Shown: positions 25,262-34,582 of the stretch, one piece after another
Layout of the letters: each line of letters starts with the position of its first letter
Numbering within the stretch: the stretch's first letter is position 1
From: Larkinella punicea
GTDB taxonomy: Bacteria; Bacteroidota; Bacteroidia; Cytophagales; Spirosomataceae
Reading direction: 5' to 3'
DNA: 64,000 bases
Assembly: GCF_003334855.1 (NCBI RefSeq)
Contig: NZ_QOWE01000035.1
Coordinates: forward strand, 28,703-92,702
Program-made: the position numbers and the translations under genes
The notes under the pieces: model-generated
What the model saw: the letters and a program-made list of their open reading frames with translations, nothing else
What the model was told of the DNA's origin: nothing
The model's database searches: none

Positions 25262-27632
25262 TTACCTCAAAACCACCTGGCGCAGCCTGATTCGCAACCG
25301 GAATTACGCCCTTATCAACCTCACCGGGCTGACCCTGGGACTGGGCGTTGCCATCGTGTTGTTCTGGATTGTGCGGTTTGAATACAGCTTCGACACGTAC
25401 CACAAAAAAGTCGACCAGCTATACCGGCTCATTGCGGTCGATAAGTACGGCGAAAAGGGCACCTCCGTTCCGCAGGGCGTCATCAAGGCGCTCAATGAGC
25501 AAATTCCGGGGGTCGAAAACGCGGCCAATGCCTACGGTCACGGTTCCAACGGATTGCGGGTCGGGCAACAGCTTTTTAACATCAAACACCTCTTTTTTGC
25601 GCCACCCCGGTTTCTGGACATGATCGATGTGGAATGGGTGAAAGGTTCGCCGAAACAGTCGCTCAGCCAGCCCTATCAGGTGGTGCTGGACGAACCGACG
25701 GCCCGGCGGTTTTTCAACGAAAGCGACCCGATGGGCAAAACCATCCGGTTTAATAACCAGACTGATCTGGTGGTGTCGGGCATCATTCGCAAAGCGCCGG
25801 TCAACTCGGAGTTTCAGTTTCAGGTGCTGGCTTCCCGCGAGACGCTGAAACGCATCGAGCACGAGTATACCAACGAAGAATACTGGGGCGGGGGCGATTC
25901 GATGCACCACGGCTACGTTGTTCTGAAACCGGGTGTTTCGCCTTCTGCCATCGAAGCAATGCTCAAAAAACTGGCTCTCCAACACCAGAAACATTCTGCT
26001 CTGACCGGATTCGAGCTTCTGCCGATTACGGAGGTGCATCGCAATACGGAAACCGACCCCGACCCGTTCAATTACGTCATTCCGCAGTGGATGCTCAACA
26101 CACTGGCCGCCATCGGTCTGTTTCTGGTGATCATCGCCTGCATCAACTTTGTCAACCTGGCCACGGTGCAGGCTGTTCAGCGGAGCCGCGAAATTGCCGT
26201 TCGGAAAGTGTTGGGCAGCAGCCGGAAACAGTTGATGATTCAATTTTTCGGAGAAACCGCTTTCCTGGTTTTTGCCGCCATCGGTCTGGGCGGTTTGCTG
26301 GCCACGCAGTTGATTCGTTACGCCGACCAGTTGCTCAACACGCAGGTCGCGCAGTCGAACGTTTGGGATGCCGGAGCCATTGCATTTCTGCTGGGCTTGG
26401 GTGTTGCCGTTACGCTTCTGGCGGGTTTGTATCCGGCATTGGTGTTGTCCGGTTTTCAGCCGGTGAAGGTGTTGCGGGGGCGGTTTTATGTCGCCAATCC
26501 AAAAGGATTTTCGTTGCGCTCGTCGCTGGTCGTGACGCAGTTTGTCATCGCTCAGGTGCTGGTGATCTGCACGTTGATCGGCAGCAAGCAAATCCGGTAT
26601 TTCTACGAAACCGATCTCGGTTTTGACAAGAAAGCGGTTGTAACCGTTACCATGCCGGAGCGGGGCAACGGGGTTCTGCGCGAACGGTTCCGGCAGCAAT
26701 TGCTGGAACATCCCGAAGTGAAGGATGTGGCGTTTGCCCTGACCACACCCTCAAGCAACCGCAACTGGTGGTGGCGAACCGTTCAGCATCACAACCTGCC
26801 CAATGGCGAGCAGACGTTCCGCTTTCAATATGTCGATACGAACTACTTCCATTTTTTCAAAATTCCACTGGTCGCCGGTCGGTCGTGGACTCGCGTCGAT
26901 ACGAACACGGTCGCGATAATCAACGAAAAAGCCGCTCGGGATTTCGGGTATGCAAATCCTGAAAAAGCGATTGGCGAACGAATTAACCTGGATGGCAACC
27001 AGCCGTTTACGGTGATGGGCGTCGTTAAAGATTACCATTCGCAAAGCCTGCGGTCGTCCATTGTCCCCCACGTTTTCCTGTATGCCGACTGGAATTTCCA
27101 GGAAGCCAGTATCCGGATCGATCCGAAGCAGCAGGCCAATGCGTTGCAACACATTGAACAACACTGGAAAGCGGTTTTCCCGAACTATTATTTTGAAGCC
27201 AAATTCCTCGATCAGGACATTCAGGCTTTCTACGACGACGAACGCAAACTGACCAACTTCCTGACGCTCTTTGCTGCTGTTGGCATTTTGATCGGCTGTC
27301 TGGGATTGTTCGGTCTGGTCTCGTTTGTCGTGACGCAGCGGACCAAGGAAATCGGCGTCCGGAAGGTGTTGGGTGCGACCGTTGCCAGCATCGTTTCGCT
27401 ATTGTCGAAAGACTTTCTGAAACTGGTGCTGGTCGCTTTTGCGATTGCCGCACCCATTGGCTGGTACGCCATGAGCCGGTTTTTGCAGGAATACCAATAC
27501 AAAATCGACATCGACTGGTGGGTTTTTGCGCTGGCCGGTGGTCTGGCCGGACTGATTGCCCTGCTGACGGTTTCGGTCCAGTCGGTGAAAGCCGCGTTAA
27601 CGAATCCGGTGAAGTCACTTCGTTTGGAATGA
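25251..27632 (+). CDS. FtsX-like orphan ABC permease (group B), 793 aa
   Basis: Opening MLRNYLKTTWRSLIRNRNYA with TM1 GLTLGLGVAIVLFWIVRFEY. PCD1 ends VVLDEPTARRFFNESDPMGK. TM2 is followed by QRSREIAVRKVLGSSR (about 310; Ala instead of Gly in the coupling segment) and TM5 holds VTQFVIAQVLVICTLIG with the group B Gln. Second coupling QRTKEIGVRKVLGA (about 695), LLSKDFLKLV; tail NPVKSLRLE, the only copy here with Leu before the final Glu. TM6 reads GCLGLFGLVSF (Phe, unlike the Tyr of other group B copies). Head-to-head with a Uma2-like pair; followed by a 31-bp perfect palindrome. Confidence 0.93.
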   Translation: MLRNYLKTTWRSLIRNRNYALINLTGLTLGLGVAIVLFWIVRFEYSFDTYHKKVDQLYRLIAVDKYGEKGTSVPQGVIKALNEQIPGVENAANAYGHGSNGLRVGQQLFNIKHLFFAPPRFLDMIDVEWVKGSPKQSLSQPYQVVLDEPTARRFFNESDPMGKTIRFNNQTDLVVSGIIRKAPVNSEFQFQVLASRETLKRIEHEYTNEEYWGGGDSMHHGYVVLKPGVSPSAIEAMLKKLALQHQKHSALTGFELLPITEVHRNTETDPDPFNYVIPQWMLNTLAAIGLFLVIIACINFVNLATVQAVQRSREIAVRKVLGSSRKQLMIQFFGETAFLVFAAIGLGGLLATQLIRYADQLLNTQVAQSNVWDAGAIAFLLGLGVAVTLLAGLYPALVLSGFQPVKVLRGRFYVANPKGFSLRSSLVVTQFVIAQVLVICTLIGSKQIRYFYETDLGFDKKAVVTVTMPERGNGVLRERFRQQLLEHPEVKDVAFALTTPSSNRNWWWRTVQHHNLPNGEQTFRFQYVDTNYFHFFKIPLVAGRSWTRVDTNTVAIINEKAARDFGYANPEKAIGERINLDGNQPFTVMGVVKDYHSQSLRSSIVPHVFLYADWNFQEASIRIDPKQQANALQHIEQHWKAVFPNYYFEAKFLDQDIQAFYDDERKLTNFLTLFAAVGILIGCLGLFGLVSFVVTQRTKEIGVRKVLGATVASIVSLLSKDFLKLVLVAFAIAAPIGWYAMSRFLQEYQYKIDIDWWVFALAGGLAGLIALLTVSVQSVKAALTNPVKSLRLE

Positions 27633-27638
27633 AGAGCT

Positions 27639-27725
27639 TTTCTGCCCCTAAATCCCCTAAAGGGGACTTTTTGCATCCAGATTAAGCTGCGTCCAAGTCC
27701 CCTTTAGGGGATTTAGGGGCAGAAA
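27639..27725. terminator. Perfect 31-bp inverted repeat (CCCCTAAATCCCCTAAAGGGG family)
   Basis: Arms 27639-27669 and 27695-27725 match fully. The same stem family recurs at 33900-33996. It starts 7 bp after the permease stop. Confidence 0.7.
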
Positions 27726-27757
27726 GCGAAAATCATTCACTCTTAACTAAAAAAACT

Positions 27758-30166
27758 ATGCTACAAAACTATCTCAAAATCGCCTGGCGGAATTTGTGGA
27801 AAAACAAGGTTTTTTCAGCCATCAACATCATCGGACTGGCCATTGGAATGGCCGCCTGCATTCTGATTATGCTGTTCGTAACGTACGAAACGAGTTTCGA
27901 CGGGATTCATAAAAAGAACATCTACCGGCTCGATGAAGTGCAGAAATTTCCGGGCATGGTGGCCCCGCAAAACGTGGCGTTGTCGATGTTTCCGATGGGG
28001 CCGACCCTGACCCAAGAATACCCCGAAATTCGCAGTTTCGTCCGGGTTCGCCCCAATAAGGAGGTGCGGCTAACCTATGGTGATAAAAAGATCGTGATGC
28101 CCCAAATGCTGTGGGCGGATTCGTCCTTTTTGCAGCTCTTCGACTATAAACTGCTTCAGGGTGACGCAAAAACTATCCTGAAGAGTCCCAACAGTGTGGT
28201 GCTGACGGAAGAAAGCGCGGTTAAATTCTTCGGGAACGAAAATCCGATCGGCAAAACGCTCGTGCGGTATGATTCAGATACGATTAGCTTTAAAGTGACC
28301 GGTATTCTTGAAAATACCCCCAAAAACTCGCACCTACAGTTCGACGGTTTATTCTCGTTTAATTCGTTTGTTAAAGCCGACGCCATGAACAACTGGGGTG
28401 GCAACTGGCTGGTGACGTATCTGGAACTAGCCAACAATGCCGACATTGCGGCCCTGGAGAAAAAATTTCCGGCTTTCCTCAAACGGCACATGAACGGCGA
28501 GGGCTGGAAATATTACGAACTGTTTCTTCAGCCCCTGAACGAAGTTCACGATAATTCGATGGCAATCACACATGATTACCTCAATTTTCAAAAGTTCGAC
28601 AAGAATTATACATACATCTTTCTGGTCATCGCGGTGATCGTGCTGCTGATTGCCTGCATCAATTTCATGAATCTGTCGACGGCCAAATCGTCAGGCCGGG
28701 CGAAGGAAGTCGGAATTCGGAAGTCGGTGGGGGCGGAGCGAACGCAACTGGCGGCTCAGTTCATCGGCGAATCCATTCTGCTGTCGTCTATCGCTCTGGT
28801 TTTTGCGGTTCTGCTGGTAAAACTCTGTCTGCCCTTCGTCACCGAACTCAGTCAGCGGGAATTGGATTTAGCACTGTTCAGTAATCCGTTGATTCTGCTT
28901 GCATTCACCGCCTTTGCCATTTTAATCGGTGTCATTTCCGGCAGTTATCCCGCCTTTTTTCTGTCGTCGTATCAGCCCACAAAGGTGTTGAAAGGCAGTC
29001 TGGAAATCGGTAAAAACAAAGGGTCCTTCCGCAACATGCTGGTGATCGGCCAGTTTACGGGGGCGGTTTTTCTGATCATTGCCACGGCTTTTGTGGTGAA
29101 GCAACTGCGGTTTATGCAGGAGCGTGACCCCGGTTTTTCCCGCGATCAGGTGATGGTGATTCCGCTGAATTCCACGACGCAGCCGAAATACGATGCCATT
29201 AAGCAGGAACTTCTGTCCAATTCGCTGATCACGGCGGTGACGGGTTCGCAACAACGGCTGGGGAATAACCTGCACCAAACCGGGGTCAAGTTTCACGGCG
29301 ACGGGCCGGTTCGTGACTTGGCGACCTCGCAGGTGATTGTCGATCCGGATTACCTGACGCTGTATAAAATTCCGATTATCGCTGGTCGCAACTTTTTGAA
29401 AGACAGCAAAACCGACAACGGACGGGCGTATATCATCAACGAAACGCTGGCAAAAGAACTGCTGAAAGAACAGCCGAAAGCCACGATGCAATCGCTGATC
29501 GGCCGGAATTTCGGCTTCAGCGGAATGGATTCGCTGGGACGGATTGTCGGAATTTCGAAGGATTTCAATTTCAACTCGCTCCACCACAAAATCGAAACGC
29601 TCTGCATTTTCGACCAGAAGGATTGGGGCTACAGCGAACTATCGATCCGGATCAGCGGTAAAAATGCTCCGGAAGCCATTGCCTACGCCAAATCCGTCTG
29701 GGCCAAACTCGCACCCGATCAGCCGTTTGATTACTCGTTTCTGGATGAGCATTTTGCCGAACTCTACCGGGCCGATGGCCAGGTGAGCGAAATTGTCGGC
29801 ATTCTGGCGTCGCTGGCGATCATCATTTCCTGTCTCGGTCTGTTCGGGCTGGCATCGTTTTCGGCCGAACGGCGCATCAAGGAGATCGGGATTCGCAAGG
29901 TGCTGGGCGCTTCGGTGGCGGGGATCATTGCGCTGCTTTCCCGGGATTTCCTGAAGCTGGTGTTCATCGCCATCCTGATTGCTTCACCCATCGCCTGGTA
30001 TGCGATTCATCAGTGGTTGCAGGATTTTGCTTACCGGATCAACATCGATTGGTGGGTTTTTGTGCTGGCGGGGGCATTGGCGGTTTTGATCGCCCTGCTG
30101 ACGGTTTCGTTCCAGTCGGTGAAAGCGGCTTTGACGAATCCGGTGAAGAGTTTGAAGAGTGAATAA
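27758..30166 (+). CDS. FtsX-like orphan ABC permease (group C), 802 aa
   Basis: Opening MLQNYLKIAWRNLWKNKVFS, nearly the same first 20 residues as 13903. TM1 GLAIGMAACILIMLFVTYET. PCD1 has MLWADSSFLQLFDYKLLQGD and VRYDSDTISFKVTGILENTP. First coupling GRAKEVGIRKSVGAER (about 313; Ser for Val), second RRIKEIGIRKVLGA (about 704; Arg-Ile instead of Gln-Arg-Thr) with LLSRDFLKLV; tail NPVKSLKSE. PCD2 contains SLIGRNFGFSGMDSLGR. No specific promoter motif seen in the 33 bp between the upstream palindrome and the ATG. The next permease begins 87 bp downstream without a palindrome, so the two may be co-transcribed. Confidence 0.93.
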   Translation: MLQNYLKIAWRNLWKNKVFSAINIIGLAIGMAACILIMLFVTYETSFDGIHKKNIYRLDEVQKFPGMVAPQNVALSMFPMGPTLTQEYPEIRSFVRVRPNKEVRLTYGDKKIVMPQMLWADSSFLQLFDYKLLQGDAKTILKSPNSVVLTEESAVKFFGNENPIGKTLVRYDSDTISFKVTGILENTPKNSHLQFDGLFSFNSFVKADAMNNWGGNWLVTYLELANNADIAALEKKFPAFLKRHMNGEGWKYYELFLQPLNEVHDNSMAITHDYLNFQKFDKNYTYIFLVIAVIVLLIACINFMNLSTAKSSGRAKEVGIRKSVGAERTQLAAQFIGESILLSSIALVFAVLLVKLCLPFVTELSQRELDLALFSNPLILLAFTAFAILIGVISGSYPAFFLSSYQPTKVLKGSLEIGKNKGSFRNMLVIGQFTGAVFLIIATAFVVKQLRFMQERDPGFSRDQVMVIPLNSTTQPKYDAIKQELLSNSLITAVTGSQQRLGNNLHQTGVKFHGDGPVRDLATSQVIVDPDYLTLYKIPIIAGRNFLKDSKTDNGRAYIINETLAKELLKEQPKATMQSLIGRNFGFSGMDSLGRIVGISKDFNFNSLHHKIETLCIFDQKDWGYSELSIRISGKNAPEAIAYAKSVWAKLAPDQPFDYSFLDEHFAELYRADGQVSEIVGILASLAIIISCLGLFGLASFSAERRIKEIGIRKVLGASVAGIIALLSRDFLKLVFIAILIASPIAWYAIHQWLQDFAYRINIDWWVFVLAGALAVLIALLTVSFQSVKAALTNPVKSLKSE

Positions 30167-30253
30167 CGTCCGTGGGTACACCATGCAACGAAGGCCCGTC
30201 GCTCTGCATCTTTAGATCGCTTTCCTGTTTTTCTGCGCTAATCATCCCCGTTT

Positions 30254-32617
30254 ATGTTCCGCAACTACCTGAAAATCGCCTGGCGTAATCTCAAACGCAA
30301 CAAAACGTTTTCGCTGATCAACATCCTCGGTCTGGCGCTCGGAATGGCCTGCAGTCTGGTTATTCTGCTGTGGGTGCAGGACGAACGCGCGATGGACCGG
30401 TTTCATACGAACGACGACCGGATTTATCGGGTCATGGAAAACCAGGCCTGGGCGGGTCAGGACGTCAGTACAACGCCCTCGACACCCGGTATTCTGGCCG
30501 AAAACCTGAAAAAGGATTTCCCGGAAGTCGAGAAAGCCGCCATGATGACGTGGGAACAAAACATTCTGCTGACGGTCGGCAACACCTTTGGCAAAGAAAA
30601 AGGACGGTTTGCCAGTGGCGATTTTCTGACTATTTTCTCGTTTCCGCTCATACAGGGAGACGCCCGAACCGCCCTGGCGCGTCCGGACGGTATTGTGATC
30701 TCCGAAAAGCTGGCGCAGAAATACTTCCCCCATCAGGATGCGCTCGGGAAAGTGATCCGGGTGGACAATACCGACGACATGATGGTGACGGGGGTGATGG
30801 CGGAAGTGCCGGAAAACAGCTCCCTGAAATTCGATTACCTGATTTCGTGGGAACGGTTCGTGAAATACAACGCCTGGGTGAAAGAATGGGGTAACAACGG
30901 ACCACGGGCGTTCGTGCTGCTAAGTAAAAAGGCCGATCCGGATAAAGTATCGGCCAAAATCAAGGATTACATCAAGCAGAAGACCAACAAGCAGACCAAT
31001 AATATCGAGTTGTTCCTGCAAAAAAACAGCGAGGCTTATCTGCATTCCAATTTCAAAAATGGGCAGCCCGACGGCGGTCGGATCGAATACGTGCGGTTGT
31101 TTATCATCGTGGCGGTTTTTATTCTGGTCATTGCCTGCATCAACTTCATGAACCTGGCCACGGCGCGTTCGGTCAAGCGGGCGAAGGAAGTGGGCGTTCG
31201 GAAAGTGGTGGGCGCCGAGCGGGGGTCTTTGATGGGGCAGTTTGTGGGCGAATCGCTGCTCATCTCGTTGCTGTCGCTTTTCGTAGCGGTTTTGGTGGTG
31301 GCGCTAACGCTGCCCATTTTTAATGAGCTGACGGAAAAACACCTGACGTTTCAGTTTGCCGATCCGTTTTTCTGGCTGGTTTTGCTGGGCCTGACCCTCA
31401 TAACCGGCTTGGTTTCGGGCAGTTACCCAGCCTTGTTCCTGTCGTCGCTGAAACCGGTGGTGGTCTTGAAAGGCGTGCTGAAATTTAAACCGAGTGCGAC
31501 CATCTTCCGCAAGGGGCTGGTGGTTTTCCAGTTTTCGCTGTCGATCATTCTCATTGTCGGAATGATCATCATTTACCGGCAGATTCAGTACATCCAAACC
31601 AAAAACCTGGGGTTCGACAAGGGCAATCTGGTGTATATGCCGCTGGAAGGTGATCTGAAAAAGAACTACCAGACGTTCCGCAGCGAATTGCTGACCCAGC
31701 CGGGTATCCAGGCGGTTTCGGCTTCGTGGGCCGACCCGCTGGAGGTCGGCAGCTCGACCATCGGCGTTGGCTGGCGGGGCAAAGACACCACACAACGGAT
31801 TTTGTTCAACCAGACCGCCGTGCATTACGACTACCTCAAGGCGATGGGCGTTCGGCTGAAAGAGGGGCGCGAATTCTCACCGGATTACGGCACCGATACC
31901 ACCAACTACCTCATCAACGAAGCGTCGGCCCGGAAGATTGGCTACAAAAATCCGGTGGGGCAGGAGCTGACGTTCTGGGGTCGAAAGGGCATCATTGTGG
32001 GCGTGGTGAAAGATTACCACATCAACTCGTTGCACGTCGCCATCGAACCGCTCATTCTGCACATGCAGCGGAATGAATTCGACGGAGTTGTGCTGGTGCG
32101 GACCGAAGGCGGCCGCACCAAAGAGGCCATTGCTAATCTGGAAAGAACCTTCCGGAAATTTAATCCGCGCTATCCGTTCGAATACAAGTTCACGGATCAG
32201 GAATTTGGCAACAACTACAAGAGCGAAAACATCATCAGCAAGCTCTCGAACTACTTTGCGTTTCTGGCCATTTTCATCTCCTGTCTCGGACTGTTTGGGT
32301 TGGCAGCTTTCACGGCGGAGCAGCGTACGAAAGAAATCGGCATCCGGAAGGTGCTGGGAGCCAGCATTGTCAACATCGTGCTGATGCTCTCCAAAGATTT
32401 TCTGCTGCTGGTGTTGCTGTCGTCGGTGGTGGCGCTTCCGGTGGCCTGGTGGGCGATGAATAGCTGGCTGGAAAAATACGCCAACCGCATCGAAATCGAG
32501 TGGTGGATGTTTGTCGTCGCCGTTCTGGCTTCGCTCGCCATCGCGCTCTTTACCATCAGTTTCCAGAGCATCAAAGCCGCTTTGATGAATCCGGTGAAGA
32601 GCCTTAAGACCGAATGA
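30254..32617 (+). CDS. FtsX-like orphan ABC permease (group A), 787 aa
   Basis: Opening MFRNYLKIAWRNLKRNKTFS and TM1 GLALGMACSLVILLWVQDER, which is almost identical to the permease core at 40808. PCD1 TPGILAENLKKDFPEVEKAA and DFLTIFSFPLIQGDARTAL, with a pronounced lysine/asparagine stretch KQKTNKQTNN near residue 250. First coupling KRAKEVGVRKVVGA (about 308), second QRTKEIGIRKVLGA (about 690), LMLSKDFLLLV; tail NPVKSLKTE (Thr for Ser). The stop codon lies inside the left arm of a 42-bp palindrome. It looks like the unprefixed sister of the prefixed permeases at 40808 and 61198. Confidence 0.93.
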   Translation: MFRNYLKIAWRNLKRNKTFSLINILGLALGMACSLVILLWVQDERAMDRFHTNDDRIYRVMENQAWAGQDVSTTPSTPGILAENLKKDFPEVEKAAMMTWEQNILLTVGNTFGKEKGRFASGDFLTIFSFPLIQGDARTALARPDGIVISEKLAQKYFPHQDALGKVIRVDNTDDMMVTGVMAEVPENSSLKFDYLISWERFVKYNAWVKEWGNNGPRAFVLLSKKADPDKVSAKIKDYIKQKTNKQTNNIELFLQKNSEAYLHSNFKNGQPDGGRIEYVRLFIIVAVFILVIACINFMNLATARSVKRAKEVGVRKVVGAERGSLMGQFVGESLLISLLSLFVAVLVVALTLPIFNELTEKHLTFQFADPFFWLVLLGLTLITGLVSGSYPALFLSSLKPVVVLKGVLKFKPSATIFRKGLVVFQFSLSIILIVGMIIIYRQIQYIQTKNLGFDKGNLVYMPLEGDLKKNYQTFRSELLTQPGIQAVSASWADPLEVGSSTIGVGWRGKDTTQRILFNQTAVHYDYLKAMGVRLKEGREFSPDYGTDTTNYLINEASARKIGYKNPVGQELTFWGRKGIIVGVVKDYHINSLHVAIEPLILHMQRNEFDGVVLVRTEGGRTKEAIANLERTFRKFNPRYPFEYKFTDQEFGNNYKSENIISKLSNYFAFLAIFISCLGLFGLAAFTAEQRTKEIGIRKVLGASIVNIVLMLSKDFLLLVLLSSVVALPVAWWAMNSWLEKYANRIEIEWWMFVVAVLASLAIALFTISFQSIKAALMNPVKSLKTE

Positions 32618-32714
32618 TGCGTTATGACGGGGCCGCCCGCGCGGTGATGAACGAGCTGACACAATTCATCGCTCATCACCGCGCGGGCGGCCCCGTCATA
32701 ACGCATCATTCGGT
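32609..32714. terminator. Perfect 42-bp inverted repeat enclosing the permease stop codon
   Basis: Arms 32609-32650 and 32673-32714 are exact reverse complements, GC-rich (GGGGCCGCCCGCGCGG in the centre), with a 22-nt loop. The left arm includes the last sense codon and the TGA of the permease at 30254. The loop contains GAGCTGACACA (32653-32663), a variant of the shared loop motif. Confidence 0.8.
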
Positions 32715-32752
32715 GTATAGGTAAATAACAGGCGTGGTTTTCTTTCGCTTAC

Positions 32753-33886
32753 ATGGAAACTTCACGTCGCGACTTTCTCAAAAAAAGCACCTCTCTGGCC
32801 GCCCTGACAGTAGGCGGAATCTCATCGGCTCAGGCGTCTGAACAACGGGTCGGGGTAAAACCGGCTGTTGATAAGGCGGTGCTGAAAGATGCCGGAATGC
32901 AGCTCTGCGAAGCGTATTTCAGCGGGATGAACGAACAGAAAATCGCGCTGACGAAGCAGATGGCGGTGCTGGGGGCCGTGGGCGGCATCAATCCCGGCAT
33001 GGTCGGCCTGAAAGACGTGAAGCCCTGGGAATACAAGGCGGTTTTGGCGGTGAAGGAAGCCTGGGACAAGGTGGGTCTGCAACTACGCGTCATCGAAGGG
33101 CCGCCCGCACTGGGTGAAAAAACCAAGCTGGGGCTGGCCGGTCGGGATGAGGAAATTGCCAATTTTATTACCCTGATGAAAAACCTGACACAGGTCGGGA
33201 TCGATACGATTTGCTACAACTGGATGCCGGTGATTGGCTGGTATCGCACGCAGAACGACCGCCCCGGTCGGGGAGGGGCGCTGGTCACGGCATTCGATTA
33301 CGAAGCCATCAAGAATCTGCCGTTGACGCAATACGGCGAAGTGTCGAAGGAAACGCTCTGGAAAAATCTGGCTTATTTCCTGAAAGCCGTCATTCCGGAA
33401 GCGGAGAAAATCGGCATGAAACTGGCCATGCACCCCGACGATCCGCAGGTAGACAGTGTTCGGGGCATCGCCCGCATCATGAATACCGTCGATTCGTTCA
33501 AACGACTGCTGGAACTCTACCCCAGTCCGAGCAACGGCATTACGATGTGTCAGGGCAATTTTGCGCTGATGGGCGACGATAGCCCTATTCCAGCACTCAT
33601 CGACTACTTCGGGAAACGGAAGAAAATCCATTTTGTGCATTTCCGGAATGTGCGGGGCGACAAGTTTGCCTTCGAGGAAACCTTTCACGATGAGGGCATT
33701 ATCGACATGTACCAGGCTATGAAAGCCTATTATGCGGTCGGTTTCAAAGGCCCGATTCGCCCCGATCACGTTCCGACCATGTACGGCGACAGCAACCAGA
33801 ACCCCGGTTACAGTACCATCGGCACCTTGTATGCGCTGGGCTACACGCGGGGGTTGATGGAAGCCGTGAGTAAGCGGAGAACTTAA
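32753..33886 (+). CDS. uxuA: Mannonate dehydratase (UxuA-type) with Tat signal, 377 aa
   Basis: Dehydrates D-mannonate to 2-keto-3-deoxygluconate in hexuronate breakdown; a metal-dependent TIM-barrel enzyme. Family motifs: YNWMPVIGWYRTQNDRPGRG near 160-180, AMHPDDPQVDSVRGIARI (metal/substrate His-Pro-Asp-Asp-Pro), SNGITMCQGNF, KIHFVHFRNVRG and GPIRPDHVPTMYGD. The N-terminus METSRRDFLKKSTSLAALTV is a twin-arginine signal, ending near SSAQAS, so the mature enzyme may be exported. This is common among sugar isomerase/dehydratase relatives of Cytophagales but unlike the cytoplasmic E. coli enzyme. It stands alone between a permease palindrome and a second palindrome. Confidence 0.86.
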   Translation: METSRRDFLKKSTSLAALTVGGISSAQASEQRVGVKPAVDKAVLKDAGMQLCEAYFSGMNEQKIALTKQMAVLGAVGGINPGMVGLKDVKPWEYKAVLAVKEAWDKVGLQLRVIEGPPALGEKTKLGLAGRDEEIANFITLMKNLTQVGIDTICYNWMPVIGWYRTQNDRPGRGGALVTAFDYEAIKNLPLTQYGEVSKETLWKNLAYFLKAVIPEAEKIGMKLAMHPDDPQVDSVRGIARIMNTVDSFKRLLELYPSPSNGITMCQGNFALMGDDSPIPALIDYFGKRKKIHFVHFRNVRGDKFAFEETFHDEGIIDMYQAMKAYYAVGFKGPIRPDHVPTMYGDSNQNPGYSTIGTLYALGYTRGLMEAVSKRRT

Positions 33887-33899
33887 TGATGAGTTATTC

Positions 33900-33996
33900 T
33901 AGGGCTTTCGCCCCTAAATCCCCTAAAGGGGACTTGGACACATAATAATCCGGATGCTAAAAGTCCCCTTTAGGGGATTTAGGGGCGAAAGCCCTA
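33900..33996. terminator. Perfect 36-bp inverted repeat, bidirectional terminator
   Basis: Arms 33900-33935 and 33961-33996 match fully (CCCCTAAATCCCCTAAAGGGG family, flanked by AGGGCTTTCG). It lies between the convergent uxuA and small membrane protein genes; the latter's stop codon (33994-33996) is inside the right arm. Confidence 0.75.
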
Positions 33997-34464
33997 ATTC
34001 TTTCTAAAAACTAAAAGTGTGCCGATTTCGGCGATGAGCAGGCTGAAATGGGTGGCGGATAAACCGCTCATCTCGTAGGCCAGAAAGAACTCATCGGCGA
34101 GGATGAAAGCCGCCCACAAACTGATCGTAACGGTGAGCGCCCGGTATGCAGTCGCCTGATACTGTGATGTTTGCTGGACAGTGGCCGCGAACGCGCTCCA
34201 GAGCAGCACCGCGCCAACGGCCTGCCAGACAAGAACACCGGTGTAAAACAGGCCCGCGAGCCAGACCGGTGAATGATAAATCCCAACCACTTTTTGAACC
34301 AAGGCGAAGTTCCCTGAAGCAAAAACCCAGTTGGCCGGCAGCAGGCCGAGGGCTTTGAGGGCGTCGGTGCTGTTGCTGCACAGCACGAGGGAGAAATAGA
34401 GTGCCCAGAAGAGGAGCAAAACCGCCTGAATGGTCTTGCCGGAGTGTGGGGAATTGGTCCACAT
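33994..34464 (-). CDS. Small four-TM membrane protein, unknown function, 156 aa
   Basis: I do not recognise this family with confidence. Four hydrophobic segments are visible: about 13-32 (AVLLLFWALYFSLVL), 67-92 (LAGLFYTGVLVWQAVGAVLLW), 105-125 (YRALTVTISLWAAFILADEF) and 135-152 (FSLLIAEIGTLLVF). The loop NWVFASGNFALVQKVVGIY followed by a Trp-rich helix faintly recalls DUF2165-type small integral membrane proteins, but this is a weak impression. Single gene, convergent with uxuA and divergent from the trehalase gene (118 bp between starts). Confidence 0.7.
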   Translation of the reverse strand: MWTNSPHSGKTIQAVLLLFWALYFSLVLCSNSTDALKALGLLPANWVFASGNFALVQKVVGIYHSPVWLAGLFYTGVLVWQAVGAVLLWSAFAATVQQTSQYQATAYRALTVTISLWAAFILADEFFLAYEMSGLSATHFSLLIAEIGTLLVFRKN

Positions 34465-34582
34465 AACGATTTTTCTGACTGGTTTAACAAATAAAGGTAT
34501 AGGAGAAAACAGGGGACTTATTCCGGGAATTGGTGAACCAACCCTATGGTGTTGGGTTTACTACTAAACGCAATTTGATTTT

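Noticed and set aside
25419..26711. 430-codon frame opposite the permease at 25251
   Set aside because: Antisense shadow of a gene with strong FtsX motifs; composition is atypical for a protein.
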